Source: Lentisphaerae bacterium GWF2_49_21
Lineage (GTDB): Bacteria; Verrucomicrobiota; Lentisphaeria; Victivallales; GWF2-50-93
Direction of reading: 5' to 3'
Assembly (NCBI GenBank): GCA_001804805.1
Contig: MHBH01000061.1
Location: 124,001 to 188,000 of the forward strand
DNA: 64,000 bases
Under the pieces are notes generated by a model. That model was given only the letters and a program-made list of their open reading frames with translations. It was not told the origin of the DNA and made no database searches. Below, piece after piece: positions 8,874 to 16,346 of this stretch (within the stretch, counting starts at the first letter, position 1; every line of letters begins with the position of its first letter). The translations under genes and the position numbers were made by a program.

Positions 8874-10110
8874 TGGCCTTCCGCCTCTTGAATTTGCCCT
8901 GGTATACGATATGTACGAATATTGTCAGAGTGCCGTCGCTGTCTCTCCTCGTACTGCGGATGCTGAAACTTGAAAAAAGAGGGATTCCGTTCAATTTTGA
9001 AAGATCGGCCTGCGCGGTCTGGTCCTTCATAGTGCATATTGTAACGTCTATTTCATCGTCCCTGGAGCTGAACATCGAAATCCACATGTTGGACGGAAGC
9101 TTCTGCGAAAGAATCTGCAGGCACTGGAGCACTTCTGAATTTCCCGGATTGGTCTCCCCGATTTTCTTTATGAGCTCGTCTATTTTCTTGTTCCTGAGCC
9201 TTTCCTGTTTGAACTCGTCAATCTTGGAGCTTATCCTTTGTTTTTCCTTTGTTATCCGGCCGTATCTGGCCCTGGCGTCCAGCCAGTTCCTCGCAAGAAG
9301 GACCGTTCCGAGCATCAGCACCACCATGAAGAGAACTGCGGCCGAATATCTTATCGCCCTGAACCTCTGCGGACTCAGAATATCAGGAAGGCGTGACAGG
9401 CTGAGGCTCTCTGGAGATGAGATTCCCTGGAGGACATACTCTCCGATTATAAGGCAGATCAGAAGGCCAGTCCTTTGGTTCGAGGAAAGTCCTTCAAGCT
9501 TTTCCAGTCCTGTGAATTTCGAGGACATATCGCTTCCAGAGGCTGTTTCCACAGCAAGCAGCTTCAGAAGTTCATCAGGATTGTCAAGCATTGATTCAGG
9601 ATCTTCAGGAAGGTGGCTGAATACCATCAGGGGATGGATCACTGTATCCGCCTTTACCCCTGAAGCGACGATATCCGACAATACCGAATCCCAGGATTTC
9701 CGGTTCACGGCAAGTATCCTGACCTTCGAATGTAACTGATTCCTGTCCTCGCCAGGAATTTCCTCAAGCACCCTGTAATTCCATATGACTTCCTCCATGG
9801 GCACCGGAATATGCCTTGGCAGTTCAAAATCAAGCGCCTTCTGCATTTCAGAATGGTTAAGCTTTGGGAAATTCAGTTCAATGCAAATAGCCCCTTCAAA
9901 ACGTGATGCCAGGATGATCCTTTGGTTCTCGCCGGGCTCGAGCCGGTTGCATACATCAAGCAGCCTTCCCGGAAAATCAGGGATCCGGGAATCCGAACAG
10001 GCCGTCTGCAGAACCTTGATCTTGCCATCCTTGGACGACGAGATCCCGGTGCCAAAGACATTTTTATCCTTGTCCCAGTAAACTACTGCACAGCTGTGAT
10101 GCTTGAACAA
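8866..10110 (-). CDS. Type II secretion GspL-like protein (PilM-PilN fusion plan)
   Basis: A 414-residue protein starting with TTG at 10110, eight bases after GGAG. Residues 1-250 look like the actin-like PilM/GspL cytoplasmic domain (IELNFPKLNHSEMQKALDFELPRHIPV is the typical segment). One membrane helix lies near 270-290. The rest is a coiled coil plus a PilN-like periplasmic domain (LQILSQKLPSNMWISMFS, IYVQGK-like end). GspL recruits the GspE ATPase to the membrane. It is the first gene of the operon, whereas classic operons place L and M last. The first 10 residues have no better ATG start. Confidence 0.72.
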   Translation of the reverse strand: MFKHHSCAVVYWDKDKNVFGTGISSSKDGKIKVLQTACSDSRIPDFPGRLLDVCNRLEPGENQRIILASRFEGAICIELNFPKLNHSEMQKALDFELPRHIPVPMEEVIWNYRVLEEIPGEDRNQLHSKVRILAVNRKSWDSVLSDIVASGVKADTVIHPLMVFSHLPEDPESMLDNPDELLKLLAVETASGSDMSSKFTGLEKLEGLSSNQRTGLLICLIIGEYVLQGISSPESLSLSRLPDILSPQRFRAIRYSAAVLFMVVLMLGTVLLARNWLDARARYGRITKEKQRISSKIDEFKQERLRNKKIDELIKKIGETNPGNSEVLQCLQILSQKLPSNMWISMFSSRDDEIDVTICTMKDQTAQADLSKLNGIPLFSSFSIRSTRRDSDGTLTIFVHIVYQGKFKRRKANG

Positions 10111-10172
10111 TTGCTAGCTCCTTTTCCTCAAAGACTTGCGCTTGGGCAAACGCTATCTGTAATCGAACGTAT

Positions 10173-10200
10173 AATATAGTTTTGAATTCAAAAAAAGCAA
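10173..10200 (-). promoter_or_regulatory. Candidate promoter of the secretion operon
   Basis: On the minus strand TTGCTT, a 16-base spacer and TATATT lie about 65 bases upstream of the gspL-like start, in an A/T-rich stretch. This is the only plausible sigma70-like pair I see in the gap. The match is moderate and the spacer slightly short. Confidence 0.35.
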
Positions 10201-10248
10201 AGTTCCCTGGGAGGAAAAGAGGCAAGGGCAATCCCTACCTAAATAATT

Positions 10249-10276
10249 AAAAAAAAGGGACCTTCAACTAGGTTCC
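10249..10276 (-). terminator. Rho-independent terminator of the lipoprotein gene
   Basis: Read on the minus strand, GGAACCT, a six-base loop, AGGTCCC (one A-C mismatch) and then a run of eight T. It lies 14 bases after the stop of the lipoprotein gene at 10290 and so ends that transcript before the secretion operon promoter. Confidence 0.7.
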
Positions 10277-10289
10277 GCGAAGGATTTTA

Positions 10290-10976
10290 TCAGTTTGCCG
10301 GTTTTATCTCACGGCAACGCTTCTTGAATTCGGCAAGGATCTTCCGCAATGTGTCCCGTTTGACTGAATCTACGGCATCCTGGGTATCGATCAGGAATGT
10401 AGGCTCGCTGATCTTCTTGGTCCCCTCCCCTTTCACTGTCAGGACGCAGTCCTTCTCCTTTACATTCCATAGATTCATGTACACAATGAGGAAAGCTTCC
10501 CGGTTCGAGCCCGGGAAAAGGCACGCACCGATAATTGTCAGGTCAAGGATTGCCGCAGGATTGAAATACTTGTTCACCTTGATAACCCCTCTCAGGGTGA
10601 GCAGCGCATCAGCATTGAGCGCCTGCGCCTTCTCAATCACGACATTAATGTCCTGCTGTGAAATATCATCATCAGGGATGATGACATATTCCGAGAGATA
10701 TTTCAACTCGACCAGATTGTCCAGATAGGATATTATCAGGTTCTTGTCGCCGCTGCTCCAGTCCCATGTCTCATCAAATTCGCCGGAAGAACTCATATTC
10801 TCCAGATCGGCGAACACCGCCACCTTCAAGGGCATCCTCATCAAATTCGGATTTGCATCCACATTGTCGAGATTGACATCGGCAAGCCTCCTTTCGGCGG
10901 CATCCCTGTCAAAGCCAATAATGCATCCGGACATGAGCAAGATGGTCAAAGCGAAAAGAAGATAGATTTTTTTCAT
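10290..10976 (-). CDS. Predicted lipoprotein of unknown function
   Basis: A 228-residue protein with a clear lipoprotein signal, MKKIYLLFALTILLMSGC (Cys18). The mature part is mixed alpha/beta. The segments LKVAVFADLENMSSSGEFDETW and INVVIEKAQALNADALLTLRGVIKVNK resemble the two halves of a small alpha/beta domain seen in envelope lipoproteins that detect or assemble outer-membrane parts, but I do not recognise the family. It is followed by its own terminator, so it is not obviously part of the secretion operon. Function unknown. Confidence 0.7.
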   Translation of the reverse strand: MKKIYLLFALTILLMSGCIIGFDRDAAERRLADVNLDNVDANPNLMRMPLKVAVFADLENMSSSGEFDETWDWSSGDKNLIISYLDNLVELKYLSEYVIIPDDDISQQDINVVIEKAQALNADALLTLRGVIKVNKYFNPAAILDLTIIGACLFPGSNREAFLIVYMNLWNVKEKDCVLTVKGEGTKKISEPTFLIDTQDAVDSVKRDTLRKILAEFKKRCREIKPAN

Positions 10977-11164
10977 TGCAACTCCATTCTTGAGTGTTAT
11001 CCTGCCGATTATTTTTGTACTAAAAGCTGATTTTGTATCAAAAGAATACCCTGTAATATAAATTTATTCAAGTATAGCTTCAGTCCGCTCCTGGCGGCTT
11101 TACGCACAATTGATGGGTGTTCCCATAGCTTTACCTGCAAGAAAACAGCAATTCCGTTAACAGA

Positions 11165-12466
11165 TTAAGGTGCAAATCGGATGCAATATTTCCAGGCAGG
11201 AATGGCTGTTATCTCAACACCATCGGTTTTGAGATTTTCTTCTTCGGAATATGTGACAACAGTCGCTGTTTTTGAGCCTATCTCCCTCGATGCCTCTACA
11301 AGCGCAGATAATTCCCGCTTTCTTGTGCCCGGATCTGCAAGGCTGTAGCAGACTTGGACCGGCAAAAGCTTTTTGTCCTCTGATAGATAAACGAAGTCCG
11401 TCTCTTTGCCGTTCATCGTCCTGTGATACCAGATTTTATCGGTTTTTCTCCTCAAATGGCAGAATACCAGATTCTCAAGCAGGTGTCCTTTGTTGAGAAG
11501 CACGCTGGAACTCACCGACTTCACAAGGGAATGGTCTATGGCATATATCTTCTGTGGATTGGCGTTCTGCTTTGAAACCGAAGGCGAATTTATCTTGACA
11601 GGGAAGAAAAGGAAGGCATCGTTCGACCATTCAAGACAGTCCTTCACAAACGCCTTGCTCAACTTATATCCCGATGATTTGAGGTAGTCCGTCAGCCTGT
11701 TCAACGAATGCAGGGATGCTATATTGTTTACAAGCCTGTGCCCGAGCTGGACAACCGCCTTTGGATGTATGGCATCAAAACGCTCGATTATATCCCTGTG
11801 CAGTATTGAATTGAAATATTCCTGATGGGTCATTATCCTGAGCTTGTCAGCCATGTCCATGGCTTCAGGGAAACCACCAACGGTAAAATAATTGTCAAAG
11901 GCGTTCTGGACGAGATGCCTGTTCTTTGACGTCATTGCCTTATGTTCTATGCGGCGGTAATCCAGAAACTCGGTAAAGGAGAAGGGGAAAAGCTCCCAGG
12001 CCAGTGATCTTCCTCTCATCTGCGTGGATATTTCCCTTGAAAGAAGCTTGGCGGACGAACCCGATATGAAGACATCGCAGTTTTCCGTCCTGAGCAGGCG
12101 GTCAACATATTTCTCCCATCCCGCCATCTCCTGCAGTTCGTCAAAGAATAAGTATATGCGTTCCTTTGACTTCTTTTCCGGATAAAGCGAAAAAAAGGCT
12201 TCCGTGACAAGGCTCAACTTCCCTTCCTTGAGGGTATCAAGCCTGTCGTCAAAGAAGTTCAAATACAGGATGTTTTTCCTTGAAACCCCTTTGCTGGAAA
12301 GTTCGGACATTATCTGCGCCATAAGCGTTGACTTGCCGCATCTTCTCACCCCGATGCAGACAAAGGCCTTGCCCTTGACGCTCTGATGCTTCAAATGCCT
12401 CCGCGTCCCGAGGAACAGTTCCTCGTTCTGGGAATCAAGTATTATTTCCTTCAACAGTTCAAGCAT
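11165..12466 (-). CDS. AAA_14/DUF4143-type ATPase
   Basis: A 433-residue P-loop ATPase of the family that pairs an AAA_14 domain with a C-terminal DUF4143 domain. Seen here: Walker A GVRRCGKST near residues 40-48, Walker B IYLFFDELQEM, sensor-like VFISGSSAKLLSREI, and the family motif RGRSLAWELFPFSFTEFL. The C-terminus has the nuclease-like arrangement GKETDFVYLSEDKKLLPVQVCY, with E, D and Q placed as in a PD-(D/E)xK-like site. Such genes are widespread, often mobile, and of unknown role. The track start at 12472 is a TTG; the ATG six bases on is simpler. It stands alone between A/T-rich gaps. Confidence 0.85.
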   Translation of the reverse strand: MLELLKEIILDSQNEELFLGTRRHLKHQSVKGKAFVCIGVRRCGKSTLMAQIMSELSSKGVSRKNILYLNFFDDRLDTLKEGKLSLVTEAFFSLYPEKKSKERIYLFFDELQEMAGWEKYVDRLLRTENCDVFISGSSAKLLSREISTQMRGRSLAWELFPFSFTEFLDYRRIEHKAMTSKNRHLVQNAFDNYFTVGGFPEAMDMADKLRIMTHQEYFNSILHRDIIERFDAIHPKAVVQLGHRLVNNIASLHSLNRLTDYLKSSGYKLSKAFVKDCLEWSNDAFLFFPVKINSPSVSKQNANPQKIYAIDHSLVKSVSSSVLLNKGHLLENLVFCHLRRKTDKIWYHRTMNGKETDFVYLSEDKKLLPVQVCYSLADPGTRKRELSALVEASREIGSKTATVVTYSEEENLKTDGVEITAIPAWKYCIRFAP

Positions 12467-12604
12467 TCTCAACCTGCCATCTGGTAATTATTATTGCCGA
12501 TATATTAATTAACTGGAAACATATCTTACCACTTTAATCTATTAGTTCAAACGAGAAAACTGATTTTTGAATAAATATCCACCACTGATAAAGATGATGA
12601 GGTG

Positions 12605-12694
12605 ATTTCAAAACTGCCGTATTTACGGGAACGCCGGCAACTTGCCGGCTCTTGGAGCCGCCGGGTCAGCTGCGATTCCAGGCAGTTTTGAAAT
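12605..12694. repeat. Nested inverted-repeat element near tRNA-Leu
   Basis: A 90-base element bounded by perfect 14-base inverted arms (ATTTCAAAACTGCC and its complement). Inside is a second palindrome, GCCGGCAACTTGCCGGC. The gap 12467-12816 is otherwise free of genes. It also has a further palindrome, CATGGCCGTGCCATG, near 12768-12782. No coding sequence is visible. Confidence 0.7.
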
Positions 12695-12816
12695 TAGCTC
12701 AGATATTTGCCTGTGAAAGGAAGGAGTTTGGCCTGCCTGTAACCACTTGCACAGGCTCGGTTCAAAGCATGGCCGTGCCATGCGTAGCTGAGCCGGCTCC
12801 GCTGGCAAGCGGAGCA

Positions 12817-12902
12817 TGGTGCCGAAGGAGGGACTTGAACCCACACGGCCGTGAGGCCACCAGATTTTGAGTCTAGCGCGTCTGCCATTTCGCCACTTCG
12901 GC
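12817..12902 (-). tRNA. tRNA-Leu (CAA)
   Basis: Read on the minus strand: acceptor GCCGAAG pairs with CTTCGGC, then discriminator A and an encoded CCA end. The anticodon arm CTAGA-CTCAAAA-TCTGG gives anticodon CAA for UUG codons. A long variable arm (GGCC-TCAC-GGCC), typical of class II tRNAs such as Leu, and a GGTTCAAGTCC T-arm are present. Length with CCA is 86. The spurious 317-residue ORF on this strand contains its translation. Confidence 0.95.
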
Positions 12903-13012
12903 ATAAGGGAACTTCAACCCGGATAAGATAACGCAATGGAGAAGTTTTTCCATATTCTTGTTTTGATATCTTGAAGATATAAATTTGCACGGCTAGTTTA
13001 TCGTTATCTGAT

Positions 13013-13513
13013 ATGACAACGATAAAACATATGTTGATATGCTCTCTTGCAGCCTGTCTCGCTGCAAGTTTATCCTCCTGCAACTCCCTCCCGCCCGGCA
13101 ATCCTCCTGACGGGGCCATAGTCACTCCCGAAATCAAAATGAGCGTGATCGACAGGAAAAGCGCTGTGAACTTCATGATCACATCGATCGCCACCAGGTG
13201 CGAACCCATCTCCACGGCCGGAATAAACCTGCCTGTCATAGTCAACGACTTCACCGCATCGGACGGACTCGTCAACAACATGCCTCTCGAACTCTGGCAG
13301 AGCCTGATCAAGACGAAAATGATCATTCCCGCAGATGAAAATGACAGCCGCAGGCAATACAAGCTTCTCAGCGAGATTAAGGAGATCAGGTCCAGCCCCG
13401 GCAAGAAGGACTTCTCATGGGAGCTTCGCATGCTTTCCATAAAGGACAACTCCGAAGTCTGGAAGGATTCGGTGGAATTCGTAGTCATCACACAGAACCA
13501 GCCTAAAGAATGA
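13013..13513 (+). CDS. Predicted lipoprotein with LpoB/CsgG-like look
   Basis: A 166-residue protein with a lipoprotein signal ending LSSCN (Cys23). The mature part starts with a Pro/Gly-rich linker and then has MITSIATRCEPIS..., FTASDGLVNNMPLELWQSLIKTKMIIPADENDSRRQY and ending WKDSVEFVVITQ. That plan, a short linker plus a small alpha/beta domain, recalls LpoB-type outer-membrane lipoproteins, but the match is by eye and weak. Several in-frame ATGs crowd the start (13013, 13031, 13037). The stop overlaps the folC start, so the two are co-transcribed. Confidence 0.7.
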   Translation: MTTIKHMLICSLAACLAASLSSCNSLPPGNPPDGAIVTPEIKMSVIDRKSAVNFMITSIATRCEPISTAGINLPVIVNDFTASDGLVNNMPLELWQSLIKTKMIIPADENDSRRQYKLLSEIKEIRSSPGKKDFSWELRMLSIKDNSEVWKDSVEFVVITQNQPKE

Positions 13514-14739
13514 CCATGCCAGCCTATCAAGACTCCCTGAAATTCCTTTCCGACCTTGAAATATATGGAATAAAACTCGGGCTCGAACAGGTCTCGGAAC
13601 TTTTCTCCAGGACAGGGAATCCCCAGGAAAAACTCCGTTTCATCCATGTTGCCGGCACAAATGGCAAAGGCTCCGTATGTGCAATGCTCTCATCCTGCCT
13701 GAAGGCGGCGGGATTAAAGACAGGCTTCTACAGTTCCCCCCACCTCGTTTCCATCAGGGAGCGCTTCAGGATCAACGGTGCCGCAATCCCTGAAAAAGAA
13801 CTTTGCCGGTTGATTGACATGATAAGACCACATGTGCTTGAAATGAAGGCCTCCGGAAGATGTCCCACCTTTTTCGAAGTCACCACAGTGATCGCCGGCA
13901 TGTATTTCGCTGAGCAAAAAACTGATTTTGTAGTATGGGAGACAGGCATGGGCGGACGTTTCGACGCCACAAACATCGTCACTCCGGTCGCTTCAGTAAT
14001 AACAGGAATTGGCATTGACCATACTGCCTTTCTCGGTTCGACGCTGGAGGCGATAGCCTTCGAAAAGGCCGGCATCATAAAGCCCGGCATCCCCGTGTTC
14101 TGCGGAAAACTCGGGCGACATGCCATGAAAGTCATCGAAGACAAGGCCAGAACATGCAATTCACCTATTATATATCCTGAAGGAAATCTCAAAGGTATCA
14201 AGCTCTCACTGCGCGGAAAAATCCAGAAACAGAACGCCTGTCTGGCCCTCGCAGTCCTCAAGCGTGTCGCCAAAGATTTCAATTTCGACCTGAAAGATTC
14301 CATCAAAGGCTTTTCCAATACTGTCTGGCCCGCCAGATTCCAGATCCTCAAAGACGGAAGCATCCTCGACGGTTCCCATAATCCACAGGCTGTTTCAGTC
14401 CTGATTTCAAACCTGGAGGAATATTTCCCGGAGGAAAAATTCACTGTCATCTTCGGATGCCTTGCCGACAAGGATTCAGAATCAATTTTCAAACTCCTTG
14501 ACAAGGTCGCAGATGAATTTATCTTTGTGCCTATAAAAGGATCCAGAAAAAGCCTTTCCCCCGACGAGCTCGAGCAGTTCTGCATGAAAGTTTCTGACAA
14601 GGCCGCGCGCAAGGCGGCGTCCGTAAGGGAGGCGCTGGACATGGAGCACGGGAAAAGATTCCTGATAACAGGCTCTTTGTATCTGGCGGGACAGGTTCTT
14701 TCGGAGTATTTTACCGAAGAGGAAATAGTAAACATATAA
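13510..14739 (+). CDS. folC: Folylpolyglutamate/dihydrofolate synthase
   Basis: A 409-residue Mur-ligase family enzyme that adds glutamate to folates, and in many bacteria also makes dihydrofolate. Motifs present: ATP site HVAGTNGKGSV (about residues 46-56), YSSPHLVSIRERFRING, ETGMGGRFDATNI, GIDHTAFLG with EKAGIIKPG, and LDGSHNPQA in the C-terminal domain. It is full length with every catalytic block intact. The ATG start overlaps the stop of the lipoprotein gene by four bases; an ATG two codons on is an alternative. The stop codon lies at the foot of an A/T hairpin. Confidence 0.96.
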   Translation: MTMPAYQDSLKFLSDLEIYGIKLGLEQVSELFSRTGNPQEKLRFIHVAGTNGKGSVCAMLSSCLKAAGLKTGFYSSPHLVSIRERFRINGAAIPEKELCRLIDMIRPHVLEMKASGRCPTFFEVTTVIAGMYFAEQKTDFVVWETGMGGRFDATNIVTPVASVITGIGIDHTAFLGSTLEAIAFEKAGIIKPGIPVFCGKLGRHAMKVIEDKARTCNSPIIYPEGNLKGIKLSLRGKIQKQNACLALAVLKRVAKDFNFDLKDSIKGFSNTVWPARFQILKDGSILDGSHNPQAVSVLISNLEEYFPEEKFTVIFGCLADKDSESIFKLLDKVADEFIFVPIKGSRKSLSPDELEQFCMKVSDKAARKAASVREALDMEHGKRFLITGSLYLAGQVLSEYFTEEEIVNI

Positions 14740-14768
14740 TTATTTCAGCTTCTGAAAAAATTATTATA
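14735..14768. repeat. AT-rich hairpin at the folC stop codon (imperfect)
   Basis: TATAATTATTTCAG, a CTT loop, and CTGAAAAAATTATTATA form an imperfect hairpin. The TAA stop of folC lies in its left arm. It resembles the perfect stop-codon hairpins at 16257, 25208, 40173 and 52860 but has unequal arms. Confidence 0.45.
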
Positions 14769-14780
14769 AGGAGAAACCCT

Positions 14781-15149
14781 ATGAAGAAATATCTTTTGAT
14801 GACAGCAGGAGCATTCATCCTGTTCGGATTGTTCGTACTTGCCGAAACAGCATCCGAAAAGATCGACGGATTGAAGAAGAAGAGGGCTGAAGCCGCCATG
14901 CAGCTCTATAACCGTAGGATAAAGATCATCGAGGACGATCCGAAACTCAAGGAAATACACGACAAGATCATGTCCCTGCACAAGGAACTCGCCCTCAGGC
15001 TCGAGAATGACCGCGAGGTCATTGAACTCTCCACCCGGATCAGGGATATAGATGCCGAAGTTGAAAAACTTTCAGATCAGGCGAAAAAGGAAGAGAAGAA
15101 GGATGATAAGAAGGAAGAAGGGAACAAGGACAAAGACAAGAAAGATTAA
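14781..15149 (+). CDS. Small exported coiled-coil protein
   Basis: A 122-residue protein with a signal peptide or membrane anchor (MKKYLLMTAGAFILFGLFVLAE), then a long helix with heptad-like spacing (KKKRAEAAMQLYNRR, LHKELALRLENDREVIEL). It ends in an extreme Lys/Asp/Glu tail (KKEEKKDDKKEEGNKDKDKK). AAGGAG lies six bases upstream of the ATG. It could be a periplasmic or envelope-bound rod, but no family is recognised. Confidence 0.75.
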   Translation: MKKYLLMTAGAFILFGLFVLAETASEKIDGLKKKRAEAAMQLYNRRIKIIEDDPKLKEIHDKIMSLHKELALRLENDREVIELSTRIRDIDAEVEKLSDQAKKEEKKDDKKEEGNKDKDKKD

Positions 15150-15154
15150 TACCG

Positions 15155-15236
15155 TCGTCAGCTGTCAGTCTTCGGTCGTCAGCAGATAACTCCTGACAAG
15201 TTACCAACGACAGACGACTGACGACCGGCGACTTTT
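15155..15236. repeat. Intergenic inverted repeat upstream of rfbB
   Basis: The gap between the coiled-coil gene and rfbB carries a text-like inverted repeat: CGTCGTCAGCTGTCAGTC on the left, and CAGACGACTGACGACC on the right. The right arm ends about 10 bases before the rfbB Shine-Dalgarno AAGGA. Confidence 0.55.
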
Positions 15237-15249
15237 TTAAGGACAAACC

Positions 15250-16260
15250 ATGAAAACCATTTTAGTGACAGGTGGCGCAGGATTCATCGGAGCAAACTTC
15301 GTCAGGATGATCCTCTCTGAAAGGAAAAACATCAAGGTCGTCAACCTTGACGCCCTGACATATGCCGGCAACCTTGAAAACCTGTCCGGTTTCATGGAAA
15401 ACAAGAACCATGACTTCGTCCATGGCGATATCCGAAGTCACGAACTTGTTGAAAAGCTCCTGAAGGAACACAAGATCGACGGCATCATAAATTTCGCGGC
15501 TGAGAGCCATGTGGATCGCTCGATATCCAGCCCCGGTATTTTCATTGATACGAACATCTCCGGTGCCTTGAACCTCCTGCAGTGCGCAAAGGAACTCGGT
15601 GTGAAAAGATTCCTCCAGGTTTCCACTGACGAGGTCTATGGCTCGCTGTCGCCCGATGAGGACAAGTTTTCCGAGGAGACAAGCATGAAGCCAAATTCCC
15701 CCTACAGTGCAAGCAAGGCCGCTGCTGACCATCTCGTCAGGGCATTCCAGCATACATACCATATCGATACTGTGATCACCAGATGTTCCAACAACTACGG
15801 CCCGTATCAGTTTCCTGAAAAAATGATCCCTCTCTGCATCAACAATATCAGGAACGGCAAGCAAATCCCCGTCTATGGCGACGGCATGCAGATCCGCGAC
15901 TGGCTTTATGTCTATGACCACTGTACGGCAATAATGCAGGTCTTTGAAAAAGGGGAAAGTGGTGAAGTCTACAATATCGGCGGGAACAATGAGAAGACCA
16001 ACCTCGCTCTCGTGAAGACGCTCCTCAAACTCCTCGGCAAGGACGAGTCGCTGATCAAATTCATCAAGGACAGGCCCGGACATGACAGGCGCTACGCAAT
16101 CGACAATTCAAAGATCACCAATTCCCTCGGATGGAAGCCATCGGTCACCTTCGAGCAGGGAATCGCACGAACTGTCGACTGGTATCTCAAGAACAAAGCC
16201 TGGCTCGACCACGTCACCTCCGGCGAATACCAGAAATACTACGAGAAGATGTACAAATAA
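15250..16260 (+). CDS. rfbB: dTDP-glucose 4,6-dehydratase
   Basis: A 336-residue short-chain dehydrogenase that makes dTDP-4-keto-6-deoxyglucose on the path to rhamnose and other deoxy sugars. The NAD site GGAGFIGANF (residues 7-16), the family motif STDEVYGSL near 121-129, the catalytic YSASKAAADH near 153, RCSNNYGPYQFPEK, and the C-terminal PGHDRRYAID are all present. The length is normal. No rfbA, rfbC or rfbD is next to it, so the rest of the pathway must be elsewhere. AAGGA precedes the ATG. Confidence 0.96.
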   Translation: MKTILVTGGAGFIGANFVRMILSERKNIKVVNLDALTYAGNLENLSGFMENKNHDFVHGDIRSHELVEKLLKEHKIDGIINFAAESHVDRSISSPGIFIDTNISGALNLLQCAKELGVKRFLQVSTDEVYGSLSPDEDKFSEETSMKPNSPYSASKAAADHLVRAFQHTYHIDTVITRCSNNYGPYQFPEKMIPLCINNIRNGKQIPVYGDGMQIRDWLYVYDHCTAIMQVFEKGESGEVYNIGGNNEKTNLALVKTLLKLLGKDESLIKFIKDRPGHDRRYAIDNSKITNSLGWKPSVTFEQGIARTVDWYLKNKAWLDHVTSGEYQKYYEKMYK

Positions 16261-16281
16261 ATTTTTCACTGAAAAATTTAT
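16257..16281. repeat. Stop-codon hairpin after rfbB
   Basis: Perfect 11-base arms, ATAAATTTTTC and GAAAAATTTAT, around a three-base loop. The TAA at positions 2-4 of the left arm is the rfbB stop codon. It lacks a T-run after the stem on the plus strand, so it is not a textbook terminator. Confidence 0.7.
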
Positions 16282-16346
16282 AATAAAATACCTTATATAT
16301 CGTCTATTGTAATATATCCTGTCATCATCACTTGGGGGTTAATGTA

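Noticed and set aside
12694-13647. A 317-residue minus-strand ORF
   Set aside because: It overlaps a lipoprotein gene and the start of folC on the other strand and includes the translation of tRNA-Leu (SGEMADALDSKSGG), so it is not a gene.
13728-14735. A 335-residue minus-strand ORF
   Set aside because: It lies wholly within folC, whose frame has all family motifs.
15262-16083. A 273-residue minus-strand ORF
   Set aside because: It is the shadow of rfbB in another frame.
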